From contig NZ_FOKI01000018.1 in NCBI RefSeq assembly GCF_900111985.1, forward strand, positions 1-64,000: a DNA stretch of 64,000 bases, in the 5' to 3' direction. The stretch's first letter is position 1. Each line of letters starts with the position of its first letter. Below are positions 53,001 to 61,266 of this stretch, in pieces. The notes under the pieces are model-generated. The model ran no database searches and was not told where the DNA came from. It was given only the letters and a program-made list of their open reading frames with translations. This DNA comes from Clostridium frigidicarnis (lineage in GTDB: Bacteria > Bacillota > Clostridia > Clostridiales > Clostridiaceae). A program made the translations under genes and the position numbers.

Positions 53001-53904
53001 AGAAATACCTGTTAAGATTGATTTAAAGGCTCCAGAAGTTAAAATATCAAGTTATGAGAAGATTGGAGATGACGAATATAAAGTTTATTTTAATGCTAAA
53101 GATGAACTTTCAGGAATAGATCCAAATGGAAAATTTCCAGTTTTAATAAATGGAGAAATAAATTTAGATGCAACAAATGAAGTACCTAAATATGATGAGC
53201 AAAAGAAATCTTATTATAAGGTTGTAAAAGGATTAAAAGATAATTGCTTAAATGAAATTACTATAGCAGCATTTGATAATGCAATGAATTTAGGTGGTAG
53301 TACAACAGTTATAAAATTAGGTGAAGTAGATCCTGCGGTTATAGCATTTGATGACAAAGATTTTGAAAAAGGATCAAAAGAAATAAATAGCAAAAATTTA
53401 ACTGTAACAGGCAAGGTATCAAGAAGAATTAAATCATTAGAGATAAATGGTAAAGAAGCAGAATTTGGAGCACCTGATGTTAATGGAAATGTATCATTTG
53501 TAAGCTATTTAGACTTAGAAGAGGGTGTGAATACAGTAAATATTAAAGCTGTTGATTTAGATGGAACTGTAATTATTAATCAAGGAACAAAGGTAAATTG
53601 TGATGCAACTAAACCAGAAATACAAATAGAAAGTCCTAAAATAGAAGATGGAAAGATTTATGCTTATGGACAATCTACAATTGTATTAAAGGGTAAAATT
53701 TCAGACAATATATCTGGATATATGTTCTATTCTAATGGAACTCTTATAAAGGATAATACATTTAATGGACCTGCTGATCCAAGTGTTAACACATATGAGT
53801 TTGAATTAAAATATGATAACGTAAAAAATGGAGATAAAATCACATTAAAAGTAGAAGATCAACTTAAAAATGTTAATGAAATAGTACTAACTGTAGTTAA
53901 ATAA
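50086..53904 (+). CDS. Secreted S8 subtilisin-like protease (lactocepin/C5a-peptidase type)
   Basis: 1272 residues. Signal peptide (about 34 residues, ending VYA-EE), propeptide, then the catalytic domain: Asp196 in SIIDTGVDF, His268 in PHGCHVAG (HGCH rather than the usual HGTH) and Ser598 in GTSMAAPHASG. A PA domain (IALIKRGNNTFIEKIMNAQEAGALGVIVYNKDG) is inserted before the Ser. Several Ig/Fn3-like domains follow. No LPXTG anchor; the protein ends LTVVK and should be released or loosely held. Role in extracellular protein degradation. GAGGGGGAAAAGGC precedes ATG. Confidence 0.93.
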   Translation: MKKGFKTGLAKVVSLTMLSTMALGFSPKSVYAEENLNDLLNAPLSVQAKEQILNQILPMINESKLKVDDTKDQNEVVRAIVEVDGQCATQMVAKGVAPGEEEIREVEESQQPIKENVRGLDEAKILHSYTNVMNGFSVDIKRGEIPKIESMTGVVKVVEAKKYTENMNTAKKLTQAEDVWKDYSLKGEGQVVSIIDTGVDFNNKAFKAPEDKSKLKLNKDSVNEIKSKGALRANKDAETYFSEKVPFGFNYADNNTEIVDKRDSKSPHGCHVAGIVAADGDENEVKENKSIKGVAPEAQLLAMKVFSNGPSGGGAFADSIIAAIDDSVALGADVINMSLGSSAGFQRSDDPEQVAIKRAADAGVMVVVSAGNSSFSTAPEPVAELNDIATVGSPAMGKDAFMISSFENTNSMINKIELRDSNGNKIINSQYAAHQVEIDNLMNKDYEIVECGVGQKSDFEGKDLKDKIALIKRGNNTFIEKIMNAQEAGALGVIVYNKDGDETIMNMATDPNITIPAIFIPNSSGIVIKDSIDKGNKVLLNGDFSSDSIENANTSDYSDFTSWGPGPGLEFKPQIAAPGGHIYSTLNNNEYGDMSGTSMAAPHASGASALLLEGLNKFAPEVKGRDKVELARNIFMNTSSVKEDKNNEGVPVSPRRQGSGLIQIEDAVKNRVTATYNGEASVALKQFDNTVTFKLDLKNFGDKEVKYTLENIGGVLSQDSKNTPKNMITDVKLSKDEASIGFDKNTVTIAPNGTESVNVTLNVGSKLSKDRFLEGYVNLKSDDKNIPSLVVPFMGFYGDWAKESVTTNSIWDKELHPFLEVLKNKGEDITTLQNLAVSVNKNKQTIIGQGKEENGRVELDPNTIAISPNEDNSCDNLMPGIYLMRNVKKVQGEILNEKGEIIRNLGEVKDYNKKIFNASSGSGKMVDVLKDLAWDGTIYNSSTGKTEVVPEGQYTYKVSMYVDYDDAKAQTIEIPVKIDLKAPEVKISSYEKIGDDEYKVYFNAKDELSGIDPNGKFPVLINGEINLDATNEVPKYDEQKKSYYKVVKGLKDNCLNEITIAAFDNAMNLGGSTTVIKLGEVDPAVIAFDDKDFEKGSKEINSKNLTVTGKVSRRIKSLEINGKEAEFGAPDVNGNVSFVSYLDLEEGVNTVNIKAVDLDGTVIINQGTKVNCDATKPEIQIESPKIEDGKIYAYGQSTIVLKGKISDNISGYMFYSNGTLIKDNTFNGPADPSVNTYEFELKYDNVKNGDKITLKVEDQLKNVNEIVLTVVK

Positions 53905-53911
53905 AAAAATT

Positions 53912-53940
53912 AGGAGCCCATGTATGGGCTCCTCTTTTAA
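53912..53940 (+). terminator. Terminator after the S8 protease
   Basis: GGAGCCCAT / ATGGGCTCC hairpin plus TCTTTT. Confidence 0.85.
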
Positions 53941-53999
53941 TGTCAGGAAAGTATAAAAAATTTTCATCCTAAAATACTGATAAAACCTAGGATTAAAGA

Positions 54000-54095
54000 T
54001 GTTTTTAATTAGTGATAAGTTGCAAGTAAAAATATTTTTAAGAAAATCTGTGACTTTTAACATTAACTTGTCACTTGCCACTCATAACTTGTTAT
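54000..54095. repeat. Family A phrase element, copy 5
   Basis: TTAGTGATAAGTTGCAAGT and AACTTGTCACTTGCCACTC phrases around GAAAATCTGTGACTTTTAAC. It ends at the stop of the following minus-strand gene. Confidence 0.6.
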
Positions 54096-54613
54096 TCATT
54101 AGAAGGCATGAATAATGGCAAATTTGGAGGATAAAATGTAAATATAAAAAATAAGAAAATTAATCCGAGTAGTCCCCAAAAGGAGTATAGATTATAATTT
54201 TTAAGATTTTCATTCATCATTAATTTGTAAGATACAAATTGGTTAATTATAGCTCCAATTAAAAAGAGTGATATATCTATTGGGAGTATAGAATGACCAA
54301 GTATTCCTGTATAAGTATAAAACATAATAGTTATAAAAAACATCATAGATAAAATGCCAATAAGCCTACCAAAAAAATAATTTCTTACATTTCCGAGAAT
54401 CATCCAATATTCTATAAATGAAAAAAATATAGTCCCAAATAAAGCTAATTTTAAATGCTCCCAAACACTTTCATTTGTGGCACTAAATAAAGCTACAATT
54501 TTATTGTTACCAGATAAGGTATAGGTAAAGTGAAGTAAACTACCCATAGTAAAAATAAATAATATTCCTATAAAAAACCAAATTTTTAATGTTTTATTAT
54601 TAAAAGTTAACAT
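54092..54613 (-). CDS. DUF6512-type membrane protein
   Basis: 173 residues from ATG 54613 (TAGGAGGCTTTAT upstream). Five hydrophobic segments. The conserved loop FSATNESVWEHLKLAL follows the first helix and LGHSILPIDI the middle ones. Function of the family unknown. Monocistronic. Confidence 0.7.
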   Translation of the reverse strand: MLTFNNKTLKIWFFIGILFIFTMGSLLHFTYTLSGNNKIVALFSATNESVWEHLKLALFGTIFFSFIEYWMILGNVRNYFFGRLIGILSMMFFITIMFYTYTGILGHSILPIDISLFLIGAIINQFVSYKLMMNENLKNYNLYSFWGLLGLIFLFFIFTFYPPNLPLFMPSNE

Positions 54614-54926
54614 ATAAAGCCTCCTAATCAATTTTAATTAAATATATTCACAGCTAATGTCATATATGATATTAAATCAATGAACTTAAAAATATATAGA
54701 CTTTTAAAGAAAAACTATATTAAGACTAAAGGATATAAGGTATAGTATATTTTGTAAGATTTTGATAAAATTTATAATTTATGATGAATTTTAGAGCAAT
54801 ATAAATTGTAAAAAAATATACTTTAAATTTATTGGTGGATAAGATATAGTTAAATTAAGAGGTTTTCAACAGATTAAGGCTAATAATCAACAAGATAACC
54901 ACAAAAAAAGGTGACTTAATCACAAC

Positions 54927-55102
54927 TTGTCCACAGGAAATGTGCATAACTTTTCAATAATGTGGAAAACTTATATAAAAATTAGATTTTAATAAGTTGA
55001 AAATAATTTGTCTAACCCCGTAAAATCTAAGAAATTCAATGGTGCGACATAATTCTACTTTTTTCACAGAAAGTTATCCACAACTTGTCCACATCATCCA
55101 CA
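54927..55102. promoter_or_regulatory. DnaA-box cluster upstream of dihydrofolate reductase
   Basis: At least six DnaA-box words in 176 bp: TTGTCCACA (54927-54935), TGTGCATAA (54941-54949, reverse), TGTGGAAAA (54961-54969, reverse), a perfect TTATCCACA (55074-55082), TTGTCCACA (55085-55093) and TCATCCACA (55094-55102). Weaker matches lie upstream. No dnaA or dnaN gene is near. Sequence between 54614 and 54926 is otherwise AT-rich and gene-free. Confidence 0.65.
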
Positions 55103-55160
55103 AAAAAGTTGAACAACCTTAATTTATTAACACAATAAGATTATTTTAGGGGGTGTACTT

Positions 55161-55643
55161 ATGTTAAGTGCAATAGTTGCTGTTGGTAACAATAATGTTA
55201 TAGGAGGCAATAATAAATTATTGTGGCATTTGCCAGGAGACCTTAAAAGATTTAAGGAAATAACAGAAGGTAATGTAATAATAATGGGAAGAAAGACATT
55301 TGAATCTTTACCTAAAATATTACCAAATAGATTTCATGTGATTTTAACCAGAGATAGAGATTATAGAGTTTTAGATGAGAGAGTTAAAGTTGTAAACTCT
55401 ATAGATAAATTACATAGCCTTGTAGAAAGTGATGAAGAGGTATTTGTTATAGGTGGAGGAGAAATATATTCGTTATTGCTTCCATACACAAAAAAAATTT
55501 ATTTAACAAGAATTTATGAAGACTTTATAGGTGATACGTTTTTCCCTAATATAGATTTTAAAGACTGGAATGTTATTTCAGAGAAGAGTGGATGTGAAGG
55601 TAATATAACCTATAAATTCTTTGAAATCCAAAGAAACAAATAA
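55161..55643 (+). CDS. folA: Dihydrofolate reductase
   Basis: 160 residues, standard length. Folate site: IVAVGNNNVIGGNNKLLWHLPGDLKRFK with the proton-relay Asp27. NADPH site: IIMGRKTFESLP and VFVIGGGEIYSLLLPYTKKIYLTRI. It reduces dihydrofolate to tetrahydrofolate. ATG behind a GGGGGTG ribosome site. The upstream region carries a DnaA-box cluster, which could couple its expression to the replication state. Confidence 0.95.
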   Translation: MLSAIVAVGNNNVIGGNNKLLWHLPGDLKRFKEITEGNVIIMGRKTFESLPKILPNRFHVILTRDRDYRVLDERVKVVNSIDKLHSLVESDEEVFVIGGGEIYSLLLPYTKKIYLTRIYEDFIGDTFFPNIDFKDWNVISEKSGCEGNITYKFFEIQRNK

Positions 55644-55717
55644 TAATGAATATTTTGACAAAATACTAAATTGGTTTTAAGATATAATTAAAAAAGTTTA
55701 AGGGTGGGGGTATCTAA

Positions 55718-56062
55718 ATGAAAAACAATATATTTAAAGCCTTTATAATTGGAAACATATATTGTATCATCTTTGCTATATTGGGGTTTATATTTAAATT
55801 TGGTTTAATTAATATAGCAAATGGATTATTTTATTCTATGGCTCTATATATAATAGTAGGATTGATAGCATTCTTAAGTCCTAGAAAGACTTTAAGAAAA
55901 AATGGAGAAGAAAGTGACGTTGAAAAGACATCTTTAAGAGAAAAGCTTTCAAAAGGAAAGGATACCGTTTCTCAAGGATATAGAATTTTTATATATTGTT
56001 TCGAAATATGTATTATTATAATAGCTTACTCATATGTTTTGTATGAAGTTGGAGTAAGATAA
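55718..56062 (+). CDS. Small membrane protein, 114 aa
   Basis: Three membrane helices: IGNIYCIIFAILGFIFKFG, FYSMALYIIVGLIAFL and a C-terminal IFIYCFEICIIIIAYSYVLYEVG. A charged cytoplasmic loop (SPRKTLRKNGEESDVEKTSLREKLSKGKDT) separates the last two. GGTGGGGG ribosome site. Not recognised; 75 bp after folA, possibly co-transcribed. Confidence 0.55.
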   Translation: MKNNIFKAFIIGNIYCIIFAILGFIFKFGLINIANGLFYSMALYIIVGLIAFLSPRKTLRKNGEESDVEKTSLREKLSKGKDTVSQGYRIFIYCFEICIIIIAYSYVLYEVGVR

Positions 56063-56142
56063 AGTATTCTTTAAGGCAGTCTAATTATAGAAAATATGAA
56101 ATTGTATATAAAGTATCGTTACTCATTATTTTATATAATATA

Positions 56143-56180
56143 GAAAGGATAAGCATTGATATTTATGCTTATCCTTTTTA
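56143..56180 (+). terminator. Terminator after the folA unit
   Basis: AAGGATAAGCATTGATA / TATTTATGCTTATCCTT hairpin with TTTT. The gap 56181-56609 has AT-rich palindromic DNA (around 56413-56440) and no gene. Confidence 0.78.
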
Positions 56181-56609
56181 ATTTAACATACACATTTTTA
56201 GTGTTAATAATTAGAAGAAGAATTTATTTTTAAAACTACAAATACTGGATTAATCATGAGCTATAAATTATAAATTGAAAGTTAGTGATTGGAAAGTGAA
56301 ATAAGTTTTGATAAGTGATATATGTGGTGGTTATTTAAAACATAAGTAAAATTATTAGGATAATCATTAAATAGTTATAATAATAATATGTAATATAATG
56401 TGTATACTTAGGTATAATATATATTAAAATATATATTATGTATATTTAAAAAGTAATGAAAAAGTATAATTTGAAATGAAGTTTATTAATTAGAATGACG
56501 TTATTTTATTAAGGCATTTAATAATGGGTAGAATAATAGTTAAAAAATTTAAGTATTGATAGAAAGTAGAAAGGGAATAAAATCAGAGATGAGAGGAGCA
56601 AATATAGGA

Positions 56610-56633
56610 ATGACTATGATCATTTCTGTTTAA
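56610..56633 (+). other. Seven-codon mini-ORF before the TcaA-like gene
   Basis: MTMIISV-stop. GAGAGGAG lies about 13 bp upstream of its ATG. The TAA stop is followed one codon later, in the same frame, by the TcaA-like ATG, which has no ribosome site of its own. It may be a coupling leader or the remains of a longer N-terminus. Confidence 0.4.
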
Positions 56634-56636
56634 CGT

Positions 56637-57911
56637 ATGAATAAAGAATATTTTTATGGCTTAAAAGATAAAATATCAAAATGGTTAAAGTGGTTTGTAA
56701 ATGAAAAATTAAAAAAACTTACAAACAAACAAAAGATAATTATAATTGTAGGAATTGTTTTATTAGTTGGCTTTGGTAGTTTTTCATATGTAATAGCAAA
56801 AAGTTCTAAAAGTAGAGTAATTAGTGGATTTGAAAAAACTTTAAATAGTAAAAATCCATATAGAATATACAAATATATGAAATCTGGTGATCCACAATTA
56901 GAAGTTAATGAAGAAACAATAAAACCTTTTGTGGATTACTTAAATGAAAATCCGGATAGAAAAAGAGAATTTGTGAATATATTAAGATATGAAGATTCAT
57001 CTAAGGATTTACTAAAGTTAAAAAGTGAGGAAGGGTTTCTAGGATTAAAATATTACATAGAATTATCTTCAGTTAATTTAAATATTAATGTTAATTTAGA
57101 AAATACAAAAATATATTTAAATGAAAAAGAAGTTTATGATACAAAGGAAGAAGATTCATATTTTAAAGTGGGACCAATATTTCCTGGAACCTATAATTTG
57201 AAGAGTATTTATAAGAATGAGTATGGGCAGATCAGTGAATCAAGAAATATATCTGTTCTATTATACGAAAATAATATTGATGTAAAACTTAAAGGGGTAA
57301 AACTTACTATTGATAGCAACTATAGAGATAGCAATGTTTTTATAAATGGAGATAATAGCGGAAAGACAGTGGATGAGTTTAAAGAAATAGGGCCTATACC
57401 ATCTGATGGTAGTTGTAATGTTTATGTAGAGAGACAATTCCCGTGGGGGATTGTAAAAAGCGATGAAAAGACTATAGGGGATTCAGGTGTGATAAAGCTT
57501 GATTTAAATCCATTAACTGATAATTTAAGAATGCACTTAGAGGGTATATATAAGGATTTTTATAATGATTTATTTAAAGCGGTAACTGATGGAAACAAAG
57601 ATAAAATAAAGAATACGTCTAGCACTATAAAAGATGAGTTGTACAACAAATATTATCAAAAAGGGATGATTATAAAAAATAGTTATGAACTTAAAGATTT
57701 GAAATGGGAACAAAACAATATATCAATGAAATATGAGGATGGAAAATATAAAACCTATGCTATAGCGGAGATTAGTTATCAAAAACAAAAGAGCATAGTA
57801 TTTATACCTTATAATGAAGAAACTATAAATAAATCTTTTATGACAGAACTTACCTATGATAAAGGTAGTGATTCTTGGATAGTCACAAAGGTAGATGAAG
57901 TATATAAATAG
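56637..57911 (+). CDS. TcaA-like membrane protein without zinc ribbon
   Basis: 424 residues. Cytoplasmic basic stretch, one membrane helix (KIIIIVGIVLLVGFGSFSYVIA), then external domains: SGFEKTLNSKNPYRIYKYM, two short beta domains with YLNEKEV...GPIFPGTYNLKSIYKNEYG and VFINGDNSG...IGPIPSDG, and a C-terminal NTF2-like domain. This order matches TcaA/YvbJ family proteins. These usually start with a CxxC zinc ribbon, missing here. The ATG has no visible ribosome site; translation may depend on the upstream mini-ORF. Confidence 0.65.
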   Translation: MNKEYFYGLKDKISKWLKWFVNEKLKKLTNKQKIIIIVGIVLLVGFGSFSYVIAKSSKSRVISGFEKTLNSKNPYRIYKYMKSGDPQLEVNEETIKPFVDYLNENPDRKREFVNILRYEDSSKDLLKLKSEEGFLGLKYYIELSSVNLNINVNLENTKIYLNEKEVYDTKEEDSYFKVGPIFPGTYNLKSIYKNEYGQISESRNISVLLYENNIDVKLKGVKLTIDSNYRDSNVFINGDNSGKTVDEFKEIGPIPSDGSCNVYVERQFPWGIVKSDEKTIGDSGVIKLDLNPLTDNLRMHLEGIYKDFYNDLFKAVTDGNKDKIKNTSSTIKDELYNKYYQKGMIIKNSYELKDLKWEQNNISMKYEDGKYKTYAIAEISYQKQKSIVFIPYNEETINKSFMTELTYDKGSDSWIVTKVDEVYK

Positions 57912-58077
57912 ATAAAAAGCTTACATAAAACAAGTGTGAGGGAATAAGTAATACAAAAGAGCTTAGCTTATTTGAGTCACTAGTTAATAATGTTTATTCA
58001 TAAAATTGATATAACGATACTTGAATTGTATGCAGATTTTTAATTACAACATATATATAGAATTATCTAAAGAGAAG

Positions 58078-58262
58078 TGAGGTCTAAGCATTAGCAAATT
58101 ATCTGACAAATAATTAGTATTGTTGGTATAAAAAACTTTATAGGTCGTTAAGAATTCTAATTGTTGAATGCAGTGAGTTATTGGAATTGAGTTATATAAA
58201 GTTTTTATATATTACAATACTTTGTGTAGTCAGCTAGTTTGGATTGCTTAGACCTCAATTTT
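58078..58262. repeat. Family C palindromic element, complete copy
   Basis: About 185 bp with inverted ends TGAGGTCTAAGCA / TGCTTAGACCTCA, inner arms and a central part (GAATTCTAATTGTTGAATGCAGTGAGTT). It matches 36460-36600. A single family B end (TAAGGCACATTCA) follows at 58268-58280. The rest of 57912-58387 holds nothing else. Confidence 0.7.
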
Positions 58263-58387
58263 GGGGTTAAGGCACATTCAATATGTTTAAAAGTAAAATA
58301 CATTAAGTAAAAGGGAAAAAGTGTCAAAAATCACTTGCAACCATATTATAAATAAGGGATTTATATTTTAGGGCTGGTGGTGATAGA

Positions 58388-59536
58388 TTGAGGATAAATG
58401 TTAACACCGATAAAAATAGTGTGCTTTTAGGAGAACTAGTTAATTTTACAATTGAAATATATAATGATGAACAATATAAGCTTGAAAATGTAGAATTTAA
58501 TATAAGTCCATGCATAGGAGCAGTAATAATACCAAGAAGTATATTAGTAAATACCAAGTCGATAAACAGTGGTTCATATAATAAAGTATTTTTAGACGAT
58601 ATAAGACCAAATGAAAAATTGACTATAAATTATATAGAAAAAGTAGAAGCCTTAACTATAGAAAGTAGAATAGTGTTTAGAGGCAAACTTAAATTTTTAA
58701 GTAATGGAGTATCTAAGGAGCAGAATTTAGTTTTAAAAGACATTAAGATAAATGTCTTGAAACTAAAAATAGAGAATTTTTCAGATGTAAATGAAGGAGC
58801 ATTAAATGAAGAAGTAAAAGTACAATTTACACTAAAAAATAAAGGTACTATACCATTAGTTGATTTGCAATTAGAAAAATTTTGGGGCAAATTTGATGGG
58901 GTTCTACAATTAAAGAAGATTTACATTAATGATAAATTGTATGATTATAACAAAAGAAATATGGTGATTTTAAGAAGATTAGATATTCAAGAATGTTGTA
59001 CGATAAAAATAGTATTTAAGATTATAGAAGTACCAGAGAAGCTTGTATCTATGGTACCTAAAGTAAATGTTAAATACAGAAAAGAAGAGTACTTATATGA
59101 AGAAAAAATCATAGATGGAAACACATTATATATAAATATTCACTCAAACTTTTTAAAAGGTATTGAAAAAACTTTTATTATAAATCGTGATACTAAGATT
59201 TTAGAAAATATTTTTTATAAAATTAAGGTAAAAGATATTAAATTAAATAAAATCATAGTAAAAAATTATGGAGAGGATACTGAACGAATAATTTTAAAAA
59301 TAATTTTAAGTATTGTTTTTAAAACAGACTTATATAGAGAGTGTGATAGTGAAAAAATACAATTTGATGTTTTAATACCTAAAAAATACAGCTTTTTAGA
59401 AGAAGAAAACATTTATGTAGGCATAATACAAGATGTATTAAAAATAAATGATGATAATAGTTTAATATTACAGCTCAAATGTAATATCTATAATAACAAT
59501 TTGTTTGAAAATAAAGTAATTAATGGTAATAGGTAA
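58388..59536 (+). CDS. DUF11-repeat protein, 382 aa
   Basis: TTG start behind GGTGGTGAT. No signal peptide. DUF11-like beta domains: NVNTDKNSVLLGELVNFTIEIYNDEQYKLENVEF...PNEKLTINYIEKV (1-105) and FSDVNEGALNEEVKVQFTLKNKGTIPLVDLQ...IQECCTIKIVFKI (about 135-220), then a less clear third part. Lack of a signal peptide and pairing with the Cys-rich DUF11 protein suggest a spore-coat or exosporium protein made in the mother cell. A CATATTATA word (sigma-K/E-like -10) lies upstream. Confidence 0.6.
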   Translation: MRINVNTDKNSVLLGELVNFTIEIYNDEQYKLENVEFNISPCIGAVIIPRSILVNTKSINSGSYNKVFLDDIRPNEKLTINYIEKVEALTIESRIVFRGKLKFLSNGVSKEQNLVLKDIKINVLKLKIENFSDVNEGALNEEVKVQFTLKNKGTIPLVDLQLEKFWGKFDGVLQLKKIYINDKLYDYNKRNMVILRRLDIQECCTIKIVFKIIEVPEKLVSMVPKVNVKYRKEEYLYEEKIIDGNTLYINIHSNFLKGIEKTFIINRDTKILENIFYKIKVKDIKLNKIIVKNYGEDTERIILKIILSIVFKTDLYRECDSEKIQFDVLIPKKYSFLEEENIYVGIIQDVLKINDDNSLILQLKCNIYNNNLFENKVINGNR

Positions 59537-59562
59537 AGTATATTTAAAAAGTTTAAATATGT

Positions 59563-59590
59563 AACAATAGTAAGGAGCTCACATAATATA
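59563..59590 (+). promoter_or_regulatory. Candidate mother-cell (sigma-K-type) promoter
   Basis: AAC (59563-59565), 16-bp spacer, CATAATATA (59582-59590), fitting the AC-N16-CATANNNTA pattern, about 50 bp before the Cys-rich DUF11 gene. Confidence 0.45.
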
Positions 59591-59638
59591 TATTATACAT
59601 TAAACAAATGAATAATTTTTAGTAGAGGTGAGTAATAT

Positions 59639-61138
59639 ATGGGTAAAAATAAATTCCATTGTAATAATGATGACGATCGTAATTGTTATGAGAATGAAGA
59701 TTTAAATGATTATTTTGATATGTCGGATGACAATTTTATGTTTGAAGTAGAAGATGTACGTATAAATGATGACAATTCTAACTCTTCATTTTCTAACAAT
59801 GATAGTTGGGATTTTTCACTAAGAGAAGATAACAATTGTGGTAGAGATTCACGAAATGAGTGTTATGAAAATATAAGAGATAATGAATGTGACAAAGAAG
59901 ATTGGGATAATGACTGTAACTTTGATTCCGATTCCGATTCTGATTCTGATTGTGATTGGAATTGTGATTGTGATTGTGATGATCATAATTATAATAAGGC
60001 AGAGCTTATAGTAGAAAAATCAGTTGATAAAGAAATAGCATGTCAAGGAGAAGTTTTAAGATATTGCTTAACTATAAGAAATATTGGAACAGCTCCAGCG
60101 TGTGATGTTATCGTTAAGGATTGTTTAGATAAATGTTTATGTTATGTAAGTGGTAGTTTAAGGATTAACAATAGAAAAGTTAATGCATGCCGTTGGACTG
60201 ATATTCTAATAAAAACAATAAAACCTTCTGAATGTGTAAGTATAACTTTTAAAGTAGTAGTAAAAGAATGTAGTTCAGAATTAGTAGAAAACTTTGCAGT
60301 AGTTTGTTATTCATATGTTCCATATGATTGTGGAGATAGAGTAAATGAAAAAGCTCACAGCAATACTGTAACTACAAGAATAATGCGTGTTGAAGCGGAA
60401 ATGGTCAAATCTGTAAATAAAGAACGCGTTCAATTAGGAGAAATCGTTGTTTATACAATAGATATAACCAATAGATGTCATGCAACCATAGAAAGCTTTA
60501 TTTTAAGAGATCAATTAAGTCCAGCCTTAAGATGTATAGAGGTACTATCAAGAGGTCAAAAATATAATTGTTGTAGATTGTCAAGGGGTATAAATTTAGG
60601 ACAAATAGCACCTCATGAGACAGTAAGCGTTTATATCAAAGCAAGAGTTGAGGCTATGGGAGAAGGATGTAGAATACGTAATACAGCTTTTGGAGTATCT
60701 ATATTGAACGGAATAGTAAGTGAAGAAATACGATCAAACACTGTTACTATAGGTGTAAGATTTAATCAATGTAGAGAAGTAGAATTAGAGGATATAGTAA
60801 GATTAAGTTGTCAAATGGGACCAGCTATAGGGATAATAGATTCTACAGGACAAGTTGAGATTACAAAAGTTGATAGAATTGGTGGCTGTGGTCGTAACAA
60901 TAGACTAAGAGTTTCAGGAGTTGTTAAAACAGAATATATTTATGATAAGGGATATGATTGTCATAAAAAAGTATGCAGTGAAGTTCCTTTTAATTTAATT
61001 ATCAGAATACCATCAGGTGTTAATAGTATAGAGAATTTAGATTTAAAAGTATGCTTAAAGAATATATCTTCTAGGATTAACTGTGGATATACAATAGAAT
61101 CTGACCTTGAATTAGAGGTTTGTTTGAGAAGCAAGTAA
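59639..61138 (+). CDS. Cys-rich DUF11 protein with Asp-Ser/Asp-Cys repeat and SPOCS-like end
   Basis: 499 residues. The N-terminal ~115 are acidic and low complexity, with a (Asp-Ser)n to (Asp-Cys)n run encoded by GATTCC/GATTCT/GATTGT codons (59925-59980). Two classic DUF11 domains follow (about 122-215: VEKSVDKEIACQGEVLRYCLTIRNIG; about 250-345: MVKSVNKERVQLGEIVVYTIDITN). The C-terminal part (VEITKVDRI...RVSGVVKTEYIY...EVPFNLIIRIPSG) resembles SPOCS/DUF3794 domains of spore proteins. About 30 Cys and no signal peptide point to a cross-linked spore layer. Confidence 0.65.
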   Translation: MGKNKFHCNNDDDRNCYENEDLNDYFDMSDDNFMFEVEDVRINDDNSNSSFSNNDSWDFSLREDNNCGRDSRNECYENIRDNECDKEDWDNDCNFDSDSDSDSDCDWNCDCDCDDHNYNKAELIVEKSVDKEIACQGEVLRYCLTIRNIGTAPACDVIVKDCLDKCLCYVSGSLRINNRKVNACRWTDILIKTIKPSECVSITFKVVVKECSSELVENFAVVCYSYVPYDCGDRVNEKAHSNTVTTRIMRVEAEMVKSVNKERVQLGEIVVYTIDITNRCHATIESFILRDQLSPALRCIEVLSRGQKYNCCRLSRGINLGQIAPHETVSVYIKARVEAMGEGCRIRNTAFGVSILNGIVSEEIRSNTVTIGVRFNQCREVELEDIVRLSCQMGPAIGIIDSTGQVEITKVDRIGGCGRNNRLRVSGVVKTEYIYDKGYDCHKKVCSEVPFNLIIRIPSGVNSIENLDLKVCLKNISSRINCGYTIESDLELEVCLRSK

Positions 61139-61162
61139 TAAAATTTAATTTTAAGCAAATAA

Positions 61163-61200
61163 TAGCATTTGGCTTTAATATAAAGTCAAATGCTTTATTT
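61163..61200 (+). terminator. Terminator after the DUF11 pair
   Basis: AGCATTTGGCTTTA / TAAAGTCAAATGCT hairpin followed by TTATTTG. Confidence 0.75.
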
Positions 61201-61266
61201 GTTCAATGGATAGATGATTTTGTCCATATTGTAAAAATTTACTTATAGTATCAGGTGGTGAAGTTA

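Noticed and set aside
53887-54081. 64-codon minus-strand ORF after the S8 protease
   Set aside because: Runs through a terminator and a family A repeat; no ribosome site or family pattern.
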